Assembly: GCF_017874215.1 (NCBI RefSeq)
Contig: NZ_JAGGLB010000034.1
Span: 35,892 to 99,891, forward strand
Origin: Paenibacillus eucommiae
GTDB lineage: Bacteria > Bacillota > Bacilli > Paenibacillales > NBRC-103111
Direction: 5' to 3'
Length of the DNA stretch: 64,000 nt
This document shows, piece after piece, positions 25,888 to 34,410 of this stretch. The translations under genes and the position numbers were made by a program. The notes below the pieces were generated by a model. The model searched no databases. It was given only the letters and a program-made list of their open reading frames with translations, and had not been told where the DNA came from. Position 1 is the first letter of the stretch. Each line of letters starts with the position of its first letter.

Positions 25888-26901
25888 ATGAATTCGACCA
25901 TTAAAGACATTGCGCAAAAGCTGAACATTTCCACCAGCACAGTTTCCCGTGCGCTGAACGGAAATTACGGTGTTCATCCAAAAACGATGGAGAAAGTGAT
26001 GGCTGCCGCTCGGGAGATGAATTATGTTCCGAATCTTGGCGCCAAGCAGCTTGTAGGAAAAGGTAGTAATCTGATCGGCTTTTTCATTCCGGAAGTAAAT
26101 TGGGAAGCCAGGCCGGATGGAGTGATTTCGCTGCTTCCACATATGAATCCTGCTTTGCAGGAGCATGGCAAAGATGTTCTGATTTTCTCAGTCCCTCCAT
26201 TCAGCTATGTACAGGGGCGGCTGGGCGAATGGATTGCTATGCGGGGGCTTGAAGGATGCATTTTTGAAACGTATTTTACAGACGAACACCCGATTGTTCA
26301 GGATGCACTGGACCTGGACATTCCGAGTATCAACTTCAGTGGAGCGCTCGGGCCTCGTTGTTCGTTCGTGCAATCGGATAATTACGAGGGTGGAGTGAGC
26401 GGCGGCAAATATTTGCTTGAACAGGGACACCGTTGTATCGGCTACGTCAATGGGCCTCCGCATCTAAGTATTTGCAAGCAGCGATACGCGGGTTTTTGTG
26501 CTGCTTTTGCTGAAGCTGGTCTGCACTATGAAACTGATTTGCTGGAGAATGGCGATTTTACAGGTACAAGTGGTGGTCATGCAGCTATGGAATTAGTACT
26601 GCGCAGACCTGATATCACTGCGATTATGTTTGCCAGTGACTTAATGGCAATGGGGGCGATCAGGACTTTGCAGGCAGCGGGAAGGAGAATTCCCGAGGAC
26701 ATTTCCATTCTTGGCTACGACGGAAAGGTTTTCAGTGCTTATAGCTCTCCCCCTTTAACGACGCTGATGCATCAATCATCACTTATTGGCACAAGGGCAG
26801 CTGAAATGCTGATAGATCTCTTACATGGAGGGACCGGAAAAGGTGAGTTTGTCTCTCCTTCGCTTGTCGTTCGTGAGTCCGCGGCTTGTATAACGAAGTA
26901 A
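25888..26901 (+). CDS. LacI/GalR-family transcriptional regulator
   Basis: 337 residues: N-terminal HTH and hinge (TIKDIAQKLNISTSTVSRAL) and a periplasmic-binding-protein-like sensor domain (IGFFIPEV, SINFSGALG, GYVNGPP, ITAIMFASDLMAMGAIR, ISILGYDGK, PPLTTLMHQ). The family senses a sugar or nucleotide effector. No sugar transporter or glycosidase gene is adjacent: downstream is an ABC export operon, so its targets are probably elsewhere, or it controls the downstream operon through the site near 26,908. ATG 25888. Confidence 0.9.
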   Translation: MNSTIKDIAQKLNISTSTVSRALNGNYGVHPKTMEKVMAAAREMNYVPNLGAKQLVGKGSNLIGFFIPEVNWEARPDGVISLLPHMNPALQEHGKDVLIFSVPPFSYVQGRLGEWIAMRGLEGCIFETYFTDEHPIVQDALDLDIPSINFSGALGPRCSFVQSDNYEGGVSGGKYLLEQGHRCIGYVNGPPHLSICKQRYAGFCAAFAEAGLHYETDLLENGDFTGTSGGHAAMELVLRRPDITAIMFASDLMAMGAIRTLQAAGRRIPEDISILGYDGKVFSAYSSPPLTTLMHQSSLIGTRAAEMLIDLLHGGTGKGEFVSPSLVVRESAACITK

Positions 26902-26925
26902 GTAACAAAAGCGCTTCCTAACGCT

Positions 26926-26981
26926 GTGGAGGTGCTCAAGGTTAAGGAGACTATGGAGGTGCTCAAGGTTATGGAGATTAT
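26926..26981 (+). repeat. 27-bp tandem duplication at the start of the ATPase gene
   Basis: GGAGGTGCTCAAGGTTAAGG and GGAGGTGCTCAAGGTTATGG follow each other, each with GGAGG and a downstream TATGGAG. It creates several in-frame start options (GTG 26926, ATG 26953, 26971, 26980), each with a Shine-Dalgarno-like element nearby, and adds an odd MEVLK/VMEIMEARGARE tail. Confidence 0.75.
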
Positions 26982-27699
26982 GGAGGCTAGAGGGGCTAGA
27001 GAGGGTAGAGAGGCTCTGAACGAACCGATCATTCGTGTCTCCGACGTGAAACGAACATTCGGAAAAGGGACGGGGGCTGTATCGGTATTGAAAGGAGTGG
27101 ACATCAGCCTGCCTGCCGGAAAGCTAATTGCCTTCAAAGGCCGCTCAGGCTCAGGTAAGACGACGCTGATCAATCTCCTCGGCACACTTGACCGCCCTAC
27201 AGAGGGAAGTATTATGTTCTGCGGCCAGAATATTACGGGGATGTCCGACCAACAGAGGGATAAGATCCGGCGCACGCAGATGGGACTCGTGTTTCAATCG
27301 TTCGCGCTGATTCCGCTTATGTCCGCTTATGAGAATGTGGAATTTGTTTTGCGCATTGCCGGGATTCCGGCTAATGCCCGCAAGGATGCGGCGATACAAG
27401 CCCTGGACCAGGTTGGGCTAAAGCCCCGAATGCATCATCGTCCGTACGAGATGTCGGGCGGAGAGCAGCAGAGAACGGCCATTGCCCGAGCCATCGCGCA
27501 TAAGCCGAAGCTCATCCTGGCTGATGAGCCAACGGCAGAGCTGGACAGCCGGACAGGCCTGCATATCATTAAAGTTTTTCGCGATCTGGTAGAGAAGCAG
27601 GGCATGACTATTGTGCTGACGACTCATGATCCGGCTATTATAGAAATCGTCGACCATGTATACGAACTGGAGGATGGACAAATTGTTGCGCATCATTAA
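26926..27699 (+). CDS. ABC transporter ATP-binding protein (MacB/LolD-type)
   Basis: ~245 residues of an ATPase of the LolD/MacB export type. Walker A GRSGSGKTT, Q-loop QSFALIP, signature MSGGEQQRTAIARA, Walker B LILADEPTAELD and H-loop LTTHD are intact. The real domain starts at IIRVSDVKRTFGKG; the ~30 preceding residues are low complexity made by a tandem duplication, and the true start may be ATG 26971 or 26980. First gene of an export operon with the adaptor, permease, second ATPase and lipoprotein downstream. Confidence 0.88.
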   Translation: MEVLKVKETMEVLKVMEIMEARGAREGREALNEPIIRVSDVKRTFGKGTGAVSVLKGVDISLPAGKLIAFKGRSGSGKTTLINLLGTLDRPTEGSIMFCGQNITGMSDQQRDKIRRTQMGLVFQSFALIPLMSAYENVEFVLRIAGIPANARKDAAIQALDQVGLKPRMHHRPYEMSGGEQQRTAIARAIAHKPKLILADEPTAELDSRTGLHIIKVFRDLVEKQGMTIVLTTHDPAIIEIVDHVYELEDGQIVAHH

Positions 27700-28705
27700 A
27701 CCACTAGTAAAGCTTTGTTTGGCTACCGTAGTTGTAAGCGTTTTAGCTTCATGTTCGCTGCTTCCGAAAGAAGAGGCTGAGCTGACTCCTCCGCTCGTCA
27801 AGCCTGCTCAAGAAAACTACAGCACGGCAAAGGTGGAAAAGGGGACGCTCACTAAGGCTATTAATGGAAGCGGTACCTTTGAATCTTTATCAACCGACAT
27901 TGCCCAATTCACGGGGCAAGGCGGACGAATTGATAAAATCATGGTGAAATCCGGAGATCAGGTTAAGAAGGGCGATGTGCTTGCCCAGCTCCTTCTGGAT
28001 GGCCTGGATTTACAAGTGAAGGAGCAGGAGCTGGCGCTGGAAAGGGCGAAATATGCCCATGACCAGGCATTGGGCGGGGACAAGCAGACTCTCAAAATCA
28101 CAACCCTCCAGCTTGAAATCGAACAAATCAAGTATGACCGAATTTTCGCTCAGTTCAGTAGCAAGCAGCTGGTAGCCCATATAGATGGTCAGGTTGTATT
28201 TGCCGAATCTCTGAAAGCAGGAGATTTCATCGAACCTTATCAGACACTCGTCATTGTGGCCGATCCAACAAAGCTTCGCATTGCCTTGCGCGTAGAAAAT
28301 CCAAACGATATAGCCGAAGTAGATGTAGGTGCAGCTGCGGATGTTAAGGTAAGCGACGAGCTTGTGAAAGGCAAGGTTGTCCAGACACCGTCTTCCTCTC
28401 CGACCACGCCTAACAAAGAGCTGGCCGATAAATATGCCAAAACCCTATACATCGAGCTTCCCGTGCTGCCCAAAGAAATTTCCATCGGCCAAATAGCGGA
28501 TGTGAAGATTATTACCCAGCAGCGCGATAATGTTGTAAAAATTCCAAGAGGCGGCCTGCGCTCTTATATGGACCGCAATTTCGTGCGTATTTTAGAAGAT
28601 GGCAACCGCTTGCGTGAGATTGATGTAGAGCCAGGGCTTGTTGCCTCAACCGAAGTGGAGATTATTAAGGGGCTGGAAGAGGGCCAAGTCATCGTTTTGC
28701 AATAG
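27683..28705 (+). CDS. HlyD/RND-type adaptor lipoprotein
   Basis: ~340-residue membrane-anchored adaptor for the ABC exporter. N-terminal signal with lipobox VLASC (VVVSVLASCS), then a lipoyl/barrel-sandwich part (VKSGDQVKKGDVLAQL and the matching FAESLKAGDFIEPYQ), a coiled-coil hairpin between them (LQVKEQELALERAKYAHDQA), and a C-terminal beta-barrel region with DVKIITQQRDNVVKIP. I prefer TTG 27683, nine bases after GGAGG and overlapping the ATPase stop; ATG 27674 is adjacent to the ribosome site. MacA-like part of the export machine. Confidence 0.88.
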   Translation: MLRIIKPLVKLCLATVVVSVLASCSLLPKEEAELTPPLVKPAQENYSTAKVEKGTLTKAINGSGTFESLSTDIAQFTGQGGRIDKIMVKSGDQVKKGDVLAQLLLDGLDLQVKEQELALERAKYAHDQALGGDKQTLKITTLQLEIEQIKYDRIFAQFSSKQLVAHIDGQVVFAESLKAGDFIEPYQTLVIVADPTKLRIALRVENPNDIAEVDVGAAADVKVSDELVKGKVVQTPSSSPTTPNKELADKYAKTLYIELPVLPKEISIGQIADVKIITQQRDNVVKIPRGGLRSYMDRNFVRILEDGNRLREIDVEPGLVASTEVEIIKGLEEGQVIVLQ

Positions 28706-28742
28706 CTGATTCCAGTATTCTTAGTGTTAGGGAGGCTTTGTT

Positions 28743-31631
28743 GTGGGCTTATTCGTCATGATTATTCGTAAAATGGTACAAAATAAATGGCTCGTCTCCA
28801 GCATGTTCTTCGGCATACTGATGACCGTTGCCCTTGTCGGAACGTTGCCGATCTATTCCGAAGCGATCCTCTCCCGCATGCTGGTGAAGGATCTGCAGAA
28901 TATTCAGGTTCAGAATAACATATACCCGGCCAGTCATTGGTCTACAATGAATTTTTATCATGAAACGCCTGAGAAACGCTTGGAAGCTATCAAAGATCTG
29001 GACCGTTATATGAAAGAAGAGGCTGCACCAAGCTTTGGTATTCCAGTCAAGGAGTTGGTCATCGAACGCAGGACCCAATTCATTCGGCTTATTCCCGAAA
29101 ATGGTGTGGAGGACGAGAAGAGAAAAGATCCTGTCACATCCTTAAGATCTTTAAGCGGGTTGGAGGCGCATATTAAGCTTACTGATGGAAGAATGCCCTC
29201 GAATGTGCCGGTTGATGGCGTATATGAGGTTTTGATGACGGAAGCAGCTATGAACTGGTATCAGATTGTGCTGGGTTCTGTGTATCAACTCGTTGACGAG
29301 AAGATTCAAGGCACGGTGAAAATCAAACCTGTAGGCCTGTTCACGAAAAAGCAGGATGATGATCCTTATTTTCGCAATACGAGTTTGAGTGATCTGACCT
29401 CCGTTTTCATTGTGAACGAGCAGCTATTCGATAATGAATTCCTAATCGCTAACAAAATACCGGTTACAGTAAGCGGATGGTTCTTCATTCTGGACTACAC
29501 CAAGATGGAACTGCGGAACGTCGATCAATTTCTTGCAAGCGATCAGGGGATTAAAGCGATGATAAGCAGCAAAAAGCCCCAGTTCCAAACCGAGTTGGCT
29601 GTGCCTGCGCTGAAAACCCTTACGGCATATTTTGATCGGGCCAAGCAGTTGAACAAGCTGATGTGGTCATTAAACGTTCCTGTACTGATCATGCTTGGTT
29701 TCTACATGTTCATGGTGTCGAATCTGATTATAGATCGGCAGAAGAATGAAATTGCGATATTGCGCAGCCGGGGTGCTTCAAGATTGCAGATCATGCTCTC
29801 GTTCGCGCTGGAGGGGCTGCTGCTGTGCGCTATTGCTTGGGCAATCGGACCTCTAATCGGGATCGGCTTGACGAAGATGCTTGGCGCTTCCAATGGTTTT
29901 CTGGAATTTGTGCAGCGTTCCCGGATGACTGTGCGGCTAAACGGGCAGGCCTACGTGTATGGAGGCATCGCAGCGGCGATTTCATGGATAATGATGCTCG
30001 TTCCTGTCATCCTGGCAATGAGAGTGACGATTGTAGGGCATAAGCAGCAGCTCGCCCGTGTGCAGAGAACGCCGTTCTGGCACAAAATATTTCTGGATGT
30101 TATTCTACTCGGCATTTCCATCTATGGCTTGTATACGATTCAGAACCGCTTGAAGGTCGTGAACAAGCTAGGGCTGGATATCGAGGATCTTCAGATTGAT
30201 AACATGCAGTTTATTATGCCTGCCTTGTTCGTGTTAGGTAGTGGTTTATTCCTGCTGAGGCTTTATCCTTTGGCCTTGAAGCTGGTCTATTGGATCGGCC
30301 GCAAGTGGTGGCCGCCGTCCTTGTACGCGACATTAATTCAGGTGGGCCGCTCTAACAGCCAATATCAGTTCCTGATGGTGTTCCTGATTATGACGATCGC
30401 CATCGGCGTGTTCAGCGCGGGTGTCGCGCGCACGCTTAACACCAATACAGAGGAGCGCATTCGATATGGCAACGGGGCTGATTTTATCGCTCAGGCCCAG
30501 TGGCCGAATGATGCGCCTCCGGCTGAACGGCCGCGCGGCCAGGCGGCAGAAGTATCCAAAGTGGATTCGATGACACCGAAGGTCACCCATTATCTCGAGC
30601 CTTCCTTCGAACCCTTTCAGAGGTTGGCAGGCGTAGAGCAAGCAGCTAAGGTGTTCATTAAGAACGAAGCCTTATTTACCGTAGGCGACCAAAGCGGGAT
30701 GGCCACTTTAATTGGCATTGATACCGATGAATTTGGCCGCGCAGCCTGGTTTCCTAAACAGCTTCTTGATCACCCCTTCTATGAGTACTTAAATTTAATG
30801 GCTCAAGATTCAAGGGCCGTGCTTATTTCCAAAACGTTAGCTGACCAGCGTGGCATCGGAAAAGGCGACACCATCTATGCAGGCTGGCAAAATGTTAAGC
30901 CGCAGCCCTTCGTCGTTTACGGGATTATCGATTACTTTCCGACGTTCAACCCCAACCCGCCCTTGGGTTCGGTAGATGCTGCAAATAATGAATCGAAGCA
31001 GAATGCGCCTATGCTCATAGTGGGCCATCTCTCCCGCATTCAATTTCAATTGGCGCTGGAGCCTTACCAGGTGTGGCTGAAGATGAAGCCAGGCGCCTCG
31101 ACCGCGGAGCTGTTCAACAGCATTAAGGAAGAGAATTTAAGGTTGACGAGTATCGTCAATACGCGCGAGGAATTAGCGGCTGCGAAGAATGATCCGTTCC
31201 TTATGGCGCTGAATGGTATATTAACGCTCGGATTCATCATATCTATTTTGATAAGTTTCATCGGTTTCCTGCTCTACTGGATCTTATCACTTAAGGGGCG
31301 AACGCTTCAGAACGGAATTATGCGTGCGGTAGGGCTATCGCTTCGCCAGTTAATTGGGATGTTGGCGCTGGAGCAACTGCTGACATCGGGTGTTGCGATC
31401 TTCATCGGTGTTATGGTCGGTAATTTGGCCAGCCGCCTGTTCGTTCCTAATCTGCAGAGTGCTTTTAATCCGAGCAACATGGTGCCTCCATTTAAGGTAG
31501 TGTTCGAAATGATCGATTTTTACCGCTTATATTCGATCGTTGGTTTGATGCTCTTGCTTGGTCTGGGTATCCTGTCTTACATGCTTTCCAGAATCCGGGT
31601 TCATCAGGCGCTAAAGCTGGGGGAGGATTAA
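28743..31631 (+). CDS. large FtsX-type ABC permease
   Basis: 962 residues, two FtsX modules in one chain. Layout: TM1 (residues ~15-35, FGILMTVALVGTLPIYSEA), a large extracytoplasmic region (~35-310), three helices near 315-440, TM near 450 and 500, a second FtsX module with TM ~540-560 (FLMVFLIMTIAIGVFSAGVA), an external region (~565-840), and three C-terminal helices (ILTLGFIISILISFIGFLLYW onward). GTG 28743 after GGGAGG. Likely moves a lipophilic peptide or lipid between membrane and outside with the two ATPases and lipoprotein adaptor. Confidence 0.88.
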   Translation: MGLFVMIIRKMVQNKWLVSSMFFGILMTVALVGTLPIYSEAILSRMLVKDLQNIQVQNNIYPASHWSTMNFYHETPEKRLEAIKDLDRYMKEEAAPSFGIPVKELVIERRTQFIRLIPENGVEDEKRKDPVTSLRSLSGLEAHIKLTDGRMPSNVPVDGVYEVLMTEAAMNWYQIVLGSVYQLVDEKIQGTVKIKPVGLFTKKQDDDPYFRNTSLSDLTSVFIVNEQLFDNEFLIANKIPVTVSGWFFILDYTKMELRNVDQFLASDQGIKAMISSKKPQFQTELAVPALKTLTAYFDRAKQLNKLMWSLNVPVLIMLGFYMFMVSNLIIDRQKNEIAILRSRGASRLQIMLSFALEGLLLCAIAWAIGPLIGIGLTKMLGASNGFLEFVQRSRMTVRLNGQAYVYGGIAAAISWIMMLVPVILAMRVTIVGHKQQLARVQRTPFWHKIFLDVILLGISIYGLYTIQNRLKVVNKLGLDIEDLQIDNMQFIMPALFVLGSGLFLLRLYPLALKLVYWIGRKWWPPSLYATLIQVGRSNSQYQFLMVFLIMTIAIGVFSAGVARTLNTNTEERIRYGNGADFIAQAQWPNDAPPAERPRGQAAEVSKVDSMTPKVTHYLEPSFEPFQRLAGVEQAAKVFIKNEALFTVGDQSGMATLIGIDTDEFGRAAWFPKQLLDHPFYEYLNLMAQDSRAVLISKTLADQRGIGKGDTIYAGWQNVKPQPFVVYGIIDYFPTFNPNPPLGSVDAANNESKQNAPMLIVGHLSRIQFQLALEPYQVWLKMKPGASTAELFNSIKEENLRLTSIVNTREELAAAKNDPFLMALNGILTLGFIISILISFIGFLLYWILSLKGRTLQNGIMRAVGLSLRQLIGMLALEQLLTSGVAIFIGVMVGNLASRLFVPNLQSAFNPSNMVPPFKVVFEMIDFYRLYSIVGLMLLLGLGILSYMLSRIRVHQALKLGED

Positions 31632-31634
31632 CAG

Positions 31635-32522
31635 ATGATTACATGCGAAGGCTTGGTCAAAATATACAAGGCGGAGGAGCTCGAGGTCTTCGCGCTGCAG
31701 GGACTTGATCTGACTGTGGAGGATGGCGAGCTGATGGCGATCATCGGCAACAGTGGAAGCGGCAAGTCGACGCTGCTGAATATGCTTGGTGGCCTGGATC
31801 GCCCATCAGCCGGTACGCTCGAGATTGACGGGAAAAATATGCTGAAGATGAACGAGCGCGACCTTATCCTTTACAAGCGGGAAAGCGTTGGTTTTGTCTG
31901 GCAAAATAACGCAAGGAACCTGATCCCCTATCTCACAGCGCTTGAGAATGTAGAGCTCCCAATTCTGCTTAACGGGGGCCGCAAGCGTTCCCGGGCTTTG
32001 GAGCTGTTGGAGGCGGTTGGACTCACCCATCGGCGGAAAAACAAGCTGCATGAACTGTCCGGTGGTGAGCAGCAGCGGGTAGCGATCGCGATCGCACTGG
32101 CTAACCATCCCAAACTGCTGCTCGCCGATGAGCCGACCGGTTCGGTGGACTCCCGCATGGCGGATCAAATTCTGGATTTGTTCCGTGAGTTAAACCGGAC
32201 GATCGGGATTACCATCGTCATCGTTACACATGATCCGCTGCTCGCGAAGAAGGTAGACCGCGTCGTGGCCATTCGCGACGGCAAAATCTCCTCCGAGATG
32301 CTGCGGCGCAAATCTTACAAGGAGGAACTCGAGGAGCTGGAGCAGGGCATTGCCCAAAGCGAGGAGGAAGACTCCCACGTAGAATATGCCATCTTGGATA
32401 AGGCGGGCCGGCTGCAGGTTCCTTCCAGCTACCTCGACTCCATTGGCGTGAAGGATTCGAACAAGGTGAAGCTGGAGCTGGTTGATGGGAAAATCGTGCT
32501 GACCTCGCCTGATGAGGCATAG
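31635..32522 (+). CDS. ABC ATPase with C-terminal AbrB-like extension
   Basis: 295 residues. Residues 1-225 form a LolD/MacB-type ATPase: Walker A GNSGSGKST, signature LSGGEQQRVAIAIA, Walker B LLLADEPTGSVD, H-loop IVTHD. After an acidic linker (LEQGIAQSEEEDS) comes a ~45-residue C-terminal piece AILDKAGRLQVPSSYLDSIG..KVKLELVDGKIVLTSP that looks like a SpoVT/AbrB swapped-hairpin domain. Starts three bases after the permease stop. Second ATPase of the operon; the two may pair as a heterodimer. The AbrB-like tail is uncommon in ABC ATPases. Confidence 0.88.
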   Translation: MITCEGLVKIYKAEELEVFALQGLDLTVEDGELMAIIGNSGSGKSTLLNMLGGLDRPSAGTLEIDGKNMLKMNERDLILYKRESVGFVWQNNARNLIPYLTALENVELPILLNGGRKRSRALELLEAVGLTHRRKNKLHELSGGEQQRVAIAIALANHPKLLLADEPTGSVDSRMADQILDLFRELNRTIGITIVIVTHDPLLAKKVDRVVAIRDGKISSEMLRRKSYKEELEELEQGIAQSEEEDSHVEYAILDKAGRLQVPSSYLDSIGVKDSNKVKLELVDGKIVLTSPDEA

Positions 32523-32535
32523 AGGGGAGAAGAGG

Positions 32536-33777
32536 ATGCACTTAAGATACTTGGGATATTTGCTCGCCTGTGGCTTGTTGTGCATCACTTTAATTGGCTG
32601 CAATTCTTCTAGCAATCAGCTTGCTTCCACACCTGTTGCCTCCACCGACTTTCTGCAATCTTGGAAGTGGAAGAAGTTGGGCGTTGGTATTCTTGATGTT
32701 TTTCATACGACAGATGGGATTATATTATATCCTGAGCCAATAAATGCTATCGGATTAAAGGGGAATTCTGGAAAAGAGCTCTCTTTAGGAACGAGCGCCT
32801 ACTATATTCGCACTGCTGATGAACAATTTTCAAATCCCGAAATGATTGAAGTTATGGCGAAGCCTTTTGCTTTTGGAATGGGTTTTACAGTGAAAGATCA
32901 GTTGTTTCCAGCTGATGGAATATCAAAGAAAATGAGCAGTGGAGAGCTGAATGGAGTCCTTGGAGATGAAACGAACTTATGGCTGGCATCGGAGGATGGC
33001 AGTTCGTTAAAACCGATATTGAGTACGGAAGGTTATGATGAGCTAAACGAAAAGGTCAAAACTGACGAAGAAAATACAGGCGAAAATAAGTATATGTTAA
33101 ACTGGAGTTCAGATCCTCATCCTATGTCGGACGGGGTCAAGCTTGCTTTTATATCCAATAGAAAGGGTATCCTTACGAAACAAAGAGGACAAAGCATTTA
33201 TATAGTAAACAAAGATGGCAGCGAAGAAAGGCTCCTTCTGGATTCAGCAAAGTATGGTAATATGACCATTATAGGAACAGCCAAGGATTTGATTGCCGCG
33301 GATAACGACAAGGATGCTCTAATGATTGTCAATGTTAGTAGTGGTGAGGTAAGAGAATATTCCATAAATGGCATGTCAATCGCGATATCGCCTAATGGGG
33401 AGACAGTCCTGTTTCGCAAGGTGAAAGATGCCACTGTCCAGAAGGATTTATGGCTGCTAGATGTAGAAAGTGGCAAGGAAACGATAGTGACAGATTTTCC
33501 GCCAGATTATTTCTTCAATACAGAAGGGGAATGGTCCCCTGATGGGGCCAGGTATGCTTTTTATGGTAACGGCTTGGAAGTCACAGATAAAACTAAAGGC
33601 TACAGGGACAATAATATACTACTAGTTATTGAAACCGCCTCTGCAAGCATAACCTCTTACGGAAAACCTGAAGGAACTGCCAGCATTTATCCGCTTGGAA
33701 CCAATCATTGGATCGACGCTGAGCATGTGCTCGTTTACCTGGACGATGACACGGCTTGGATCGCAAAAGTGAAGTAG
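32536..33777 (+). CDS. lipoprotein with PD40/TolB-like repeats
   Basis: ~413 residues. Signal peptide with lipobox LIGCN (Cys near residue 21), then beta-propeller-like repeats: SDPHPMSDGVKLAFIS, NKDGSEERLLLDSA, SISPNGETVLFRKV-like, EWSPDGARYAFYG. These are WD40-like PD40 repeats. I chose ATG 32536 (GGGGAGAAGAGG just upstream). It ends the export operon and is followed by a decayed family C repeat. Possibly a surface sensor or substrate-binding partner of the exporter. Confidence 0.82.
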   Translation: MHLRYLGYLLACGLLCITLIGCNSSSNQLASTPVASTDFLQSWKWKKLGVGILDVFHTTDGIILYPEPINAIGLKGNSGKELSLGTSAYYIRTADEQFSNPEMIEVMAKPFAFGMGFTVKDQLFPADGISKKMSSGELNGVLGDETNLWLASEDGSSLKPILSTEGYDELNEKVKTDEENTGENKYMLNWSSDPHPMSDGVKLAFISNRKGILTKQRGQSIYIVNKDGSEERLLLDSAKYGNMTIIGTAKDLIAADNDKDALMIVNVSSGEVREYSINGMSIAISPNGETVLFRKVKDATVQKDLWLLDVESGKETIVTDFPPDYFFNTEGEWSPDGARYAFYGNGLEVTDKTKGYRDNNILLVIETASASITSYGKPEGTASIYPLGTNHWIDAEHVLVYLDDDTAWIAKVK

Positions 33778-33782
33778 TCAAA

Positions 33783-33846
33783 TATAGGTAGGGAGCTTGC
33801 TTTACCGCGGCTCTTTTTTTTATGGACTTATTAGAAAGGGTAGCAG
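33783..33846 (+). repeat. decayed family C element with terminator hairpin
   Basis: GGGAGCTTGCTTTACCGCGGCTCTTTTTTTTA forms a terminator right after the lipoprotein gene. The following CTTATTAGAAAGGGTAGCAG lines up with the family C core TTTATTAAGCTAACGGGCAG with several differences. It is the only C-like element left of 40 kb. Confidence 0.55.
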
Positions 33847-34020
33847 CAGCCCACCCTCGCTGAAATGAGCGTGTACTCCACTTAACGATGTTTTTCATCG
33901 TTAAAAGAGGCAGAATGGCCTTTCAGGGTGGTTAAAAGGGATTTTAACGATGATTTTCATCGTTAAAGCAAGTTTGTGGAGAGGATCTGCTACTTTAACG
34001 ATGAAAAACATCGTTAAAGT
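33846..34020 (+). repeat. family A palindromes, cluster of three
   Basis: TTAACGATGTTTTTCATCGTTAAAA (33,881-33,905), TTTTAACGATGATTTTCATCGTTAAA (33,942-33,966), TTTAACGATGAAAAACATCGTTAAA (33,994-34,018). Arms are perfect; loop is TTTTT, ATTTT or AAAAA. Border AGCAGCCCACCC..GAGCGTGTACTCC matches other clusters. A truncated B follows. Confidence 0.9.
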
Positions 34021-34070
34021 AGCAAGTCCTTCTCACCTGCGCGTGCTCTTCTTCCCCAGCGCCTGCGCCC

Positions 34071-34210
34071 GCCTTTAAAGATTTGTTCCTACCTCTTCAT
34101 CGATACCACTTAAGGGAACAAATCTTTAACAGCGGCTGGAGCCCACAGCCATTCCCTCCGCAACGCACCCAAGTCACGAACATGCACCTCAAAAGACGCC
34201 GCAAGGCGTT
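34071..34210 (+). repeat. family B repeat, copy 4, left arm missing
   Basis: Inner stem AAAGATTTGTTCC..GGAACAAATCTTT and the complete right arm (GGCTGGAGCCCACAGCCATTCC to GACGCCGCAAGGCGTT) are present, but the left outer arm is replaced by CCCCAGCGCCTGCGCC. This copy can no longer form the outer stems. Confidence 0.85.
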
Positions 34211-34319
34211 TATCTCATTGAATTGACTATTGAAATAGACTTGTCATTAAGCTAAAGGTCAGATTAGCACAGCCTGCAACTAGCACCAATCGAGCATGAA
34301 TGTTAGAAAAGTGATAGAA

Positions 34320-34325
34320 TATAAT
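34320..34325 (+). promoter_or_regulatory. -10 element of the response regulator gene
   Basis: TATAAT at 34,320-34,325, about 85 bases before the response regulator start. The -35 region (TGAATG at about 34,297) is poor, which suits activation by a regulator, possibly the response regulator itself. Confidence 0.45.
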
Positions 34326-34410
34326 CAAATTAGAGAATGCATGAATCATGTTCTCTAGCTCAAGCTAAGTGCGGTCTTATTAAAAAGCGGTGAACGGAGA
34401 GTGTGCAGCG

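Noticed and set aside
32039..32615. Long minus-strand frames opposite the second ABC ATPase
   Set aside because: Antisense to Walker and signature motifs; no ribosome sites.
33880..34019. CRISPR-like appearance of regularly spaced palindromic repeats (also 50,019-50,206)
   Set aside because: Repeats are full palindromes in clusters of two to four, spacers are short and partly shared between clusters, and no cas genes are present.
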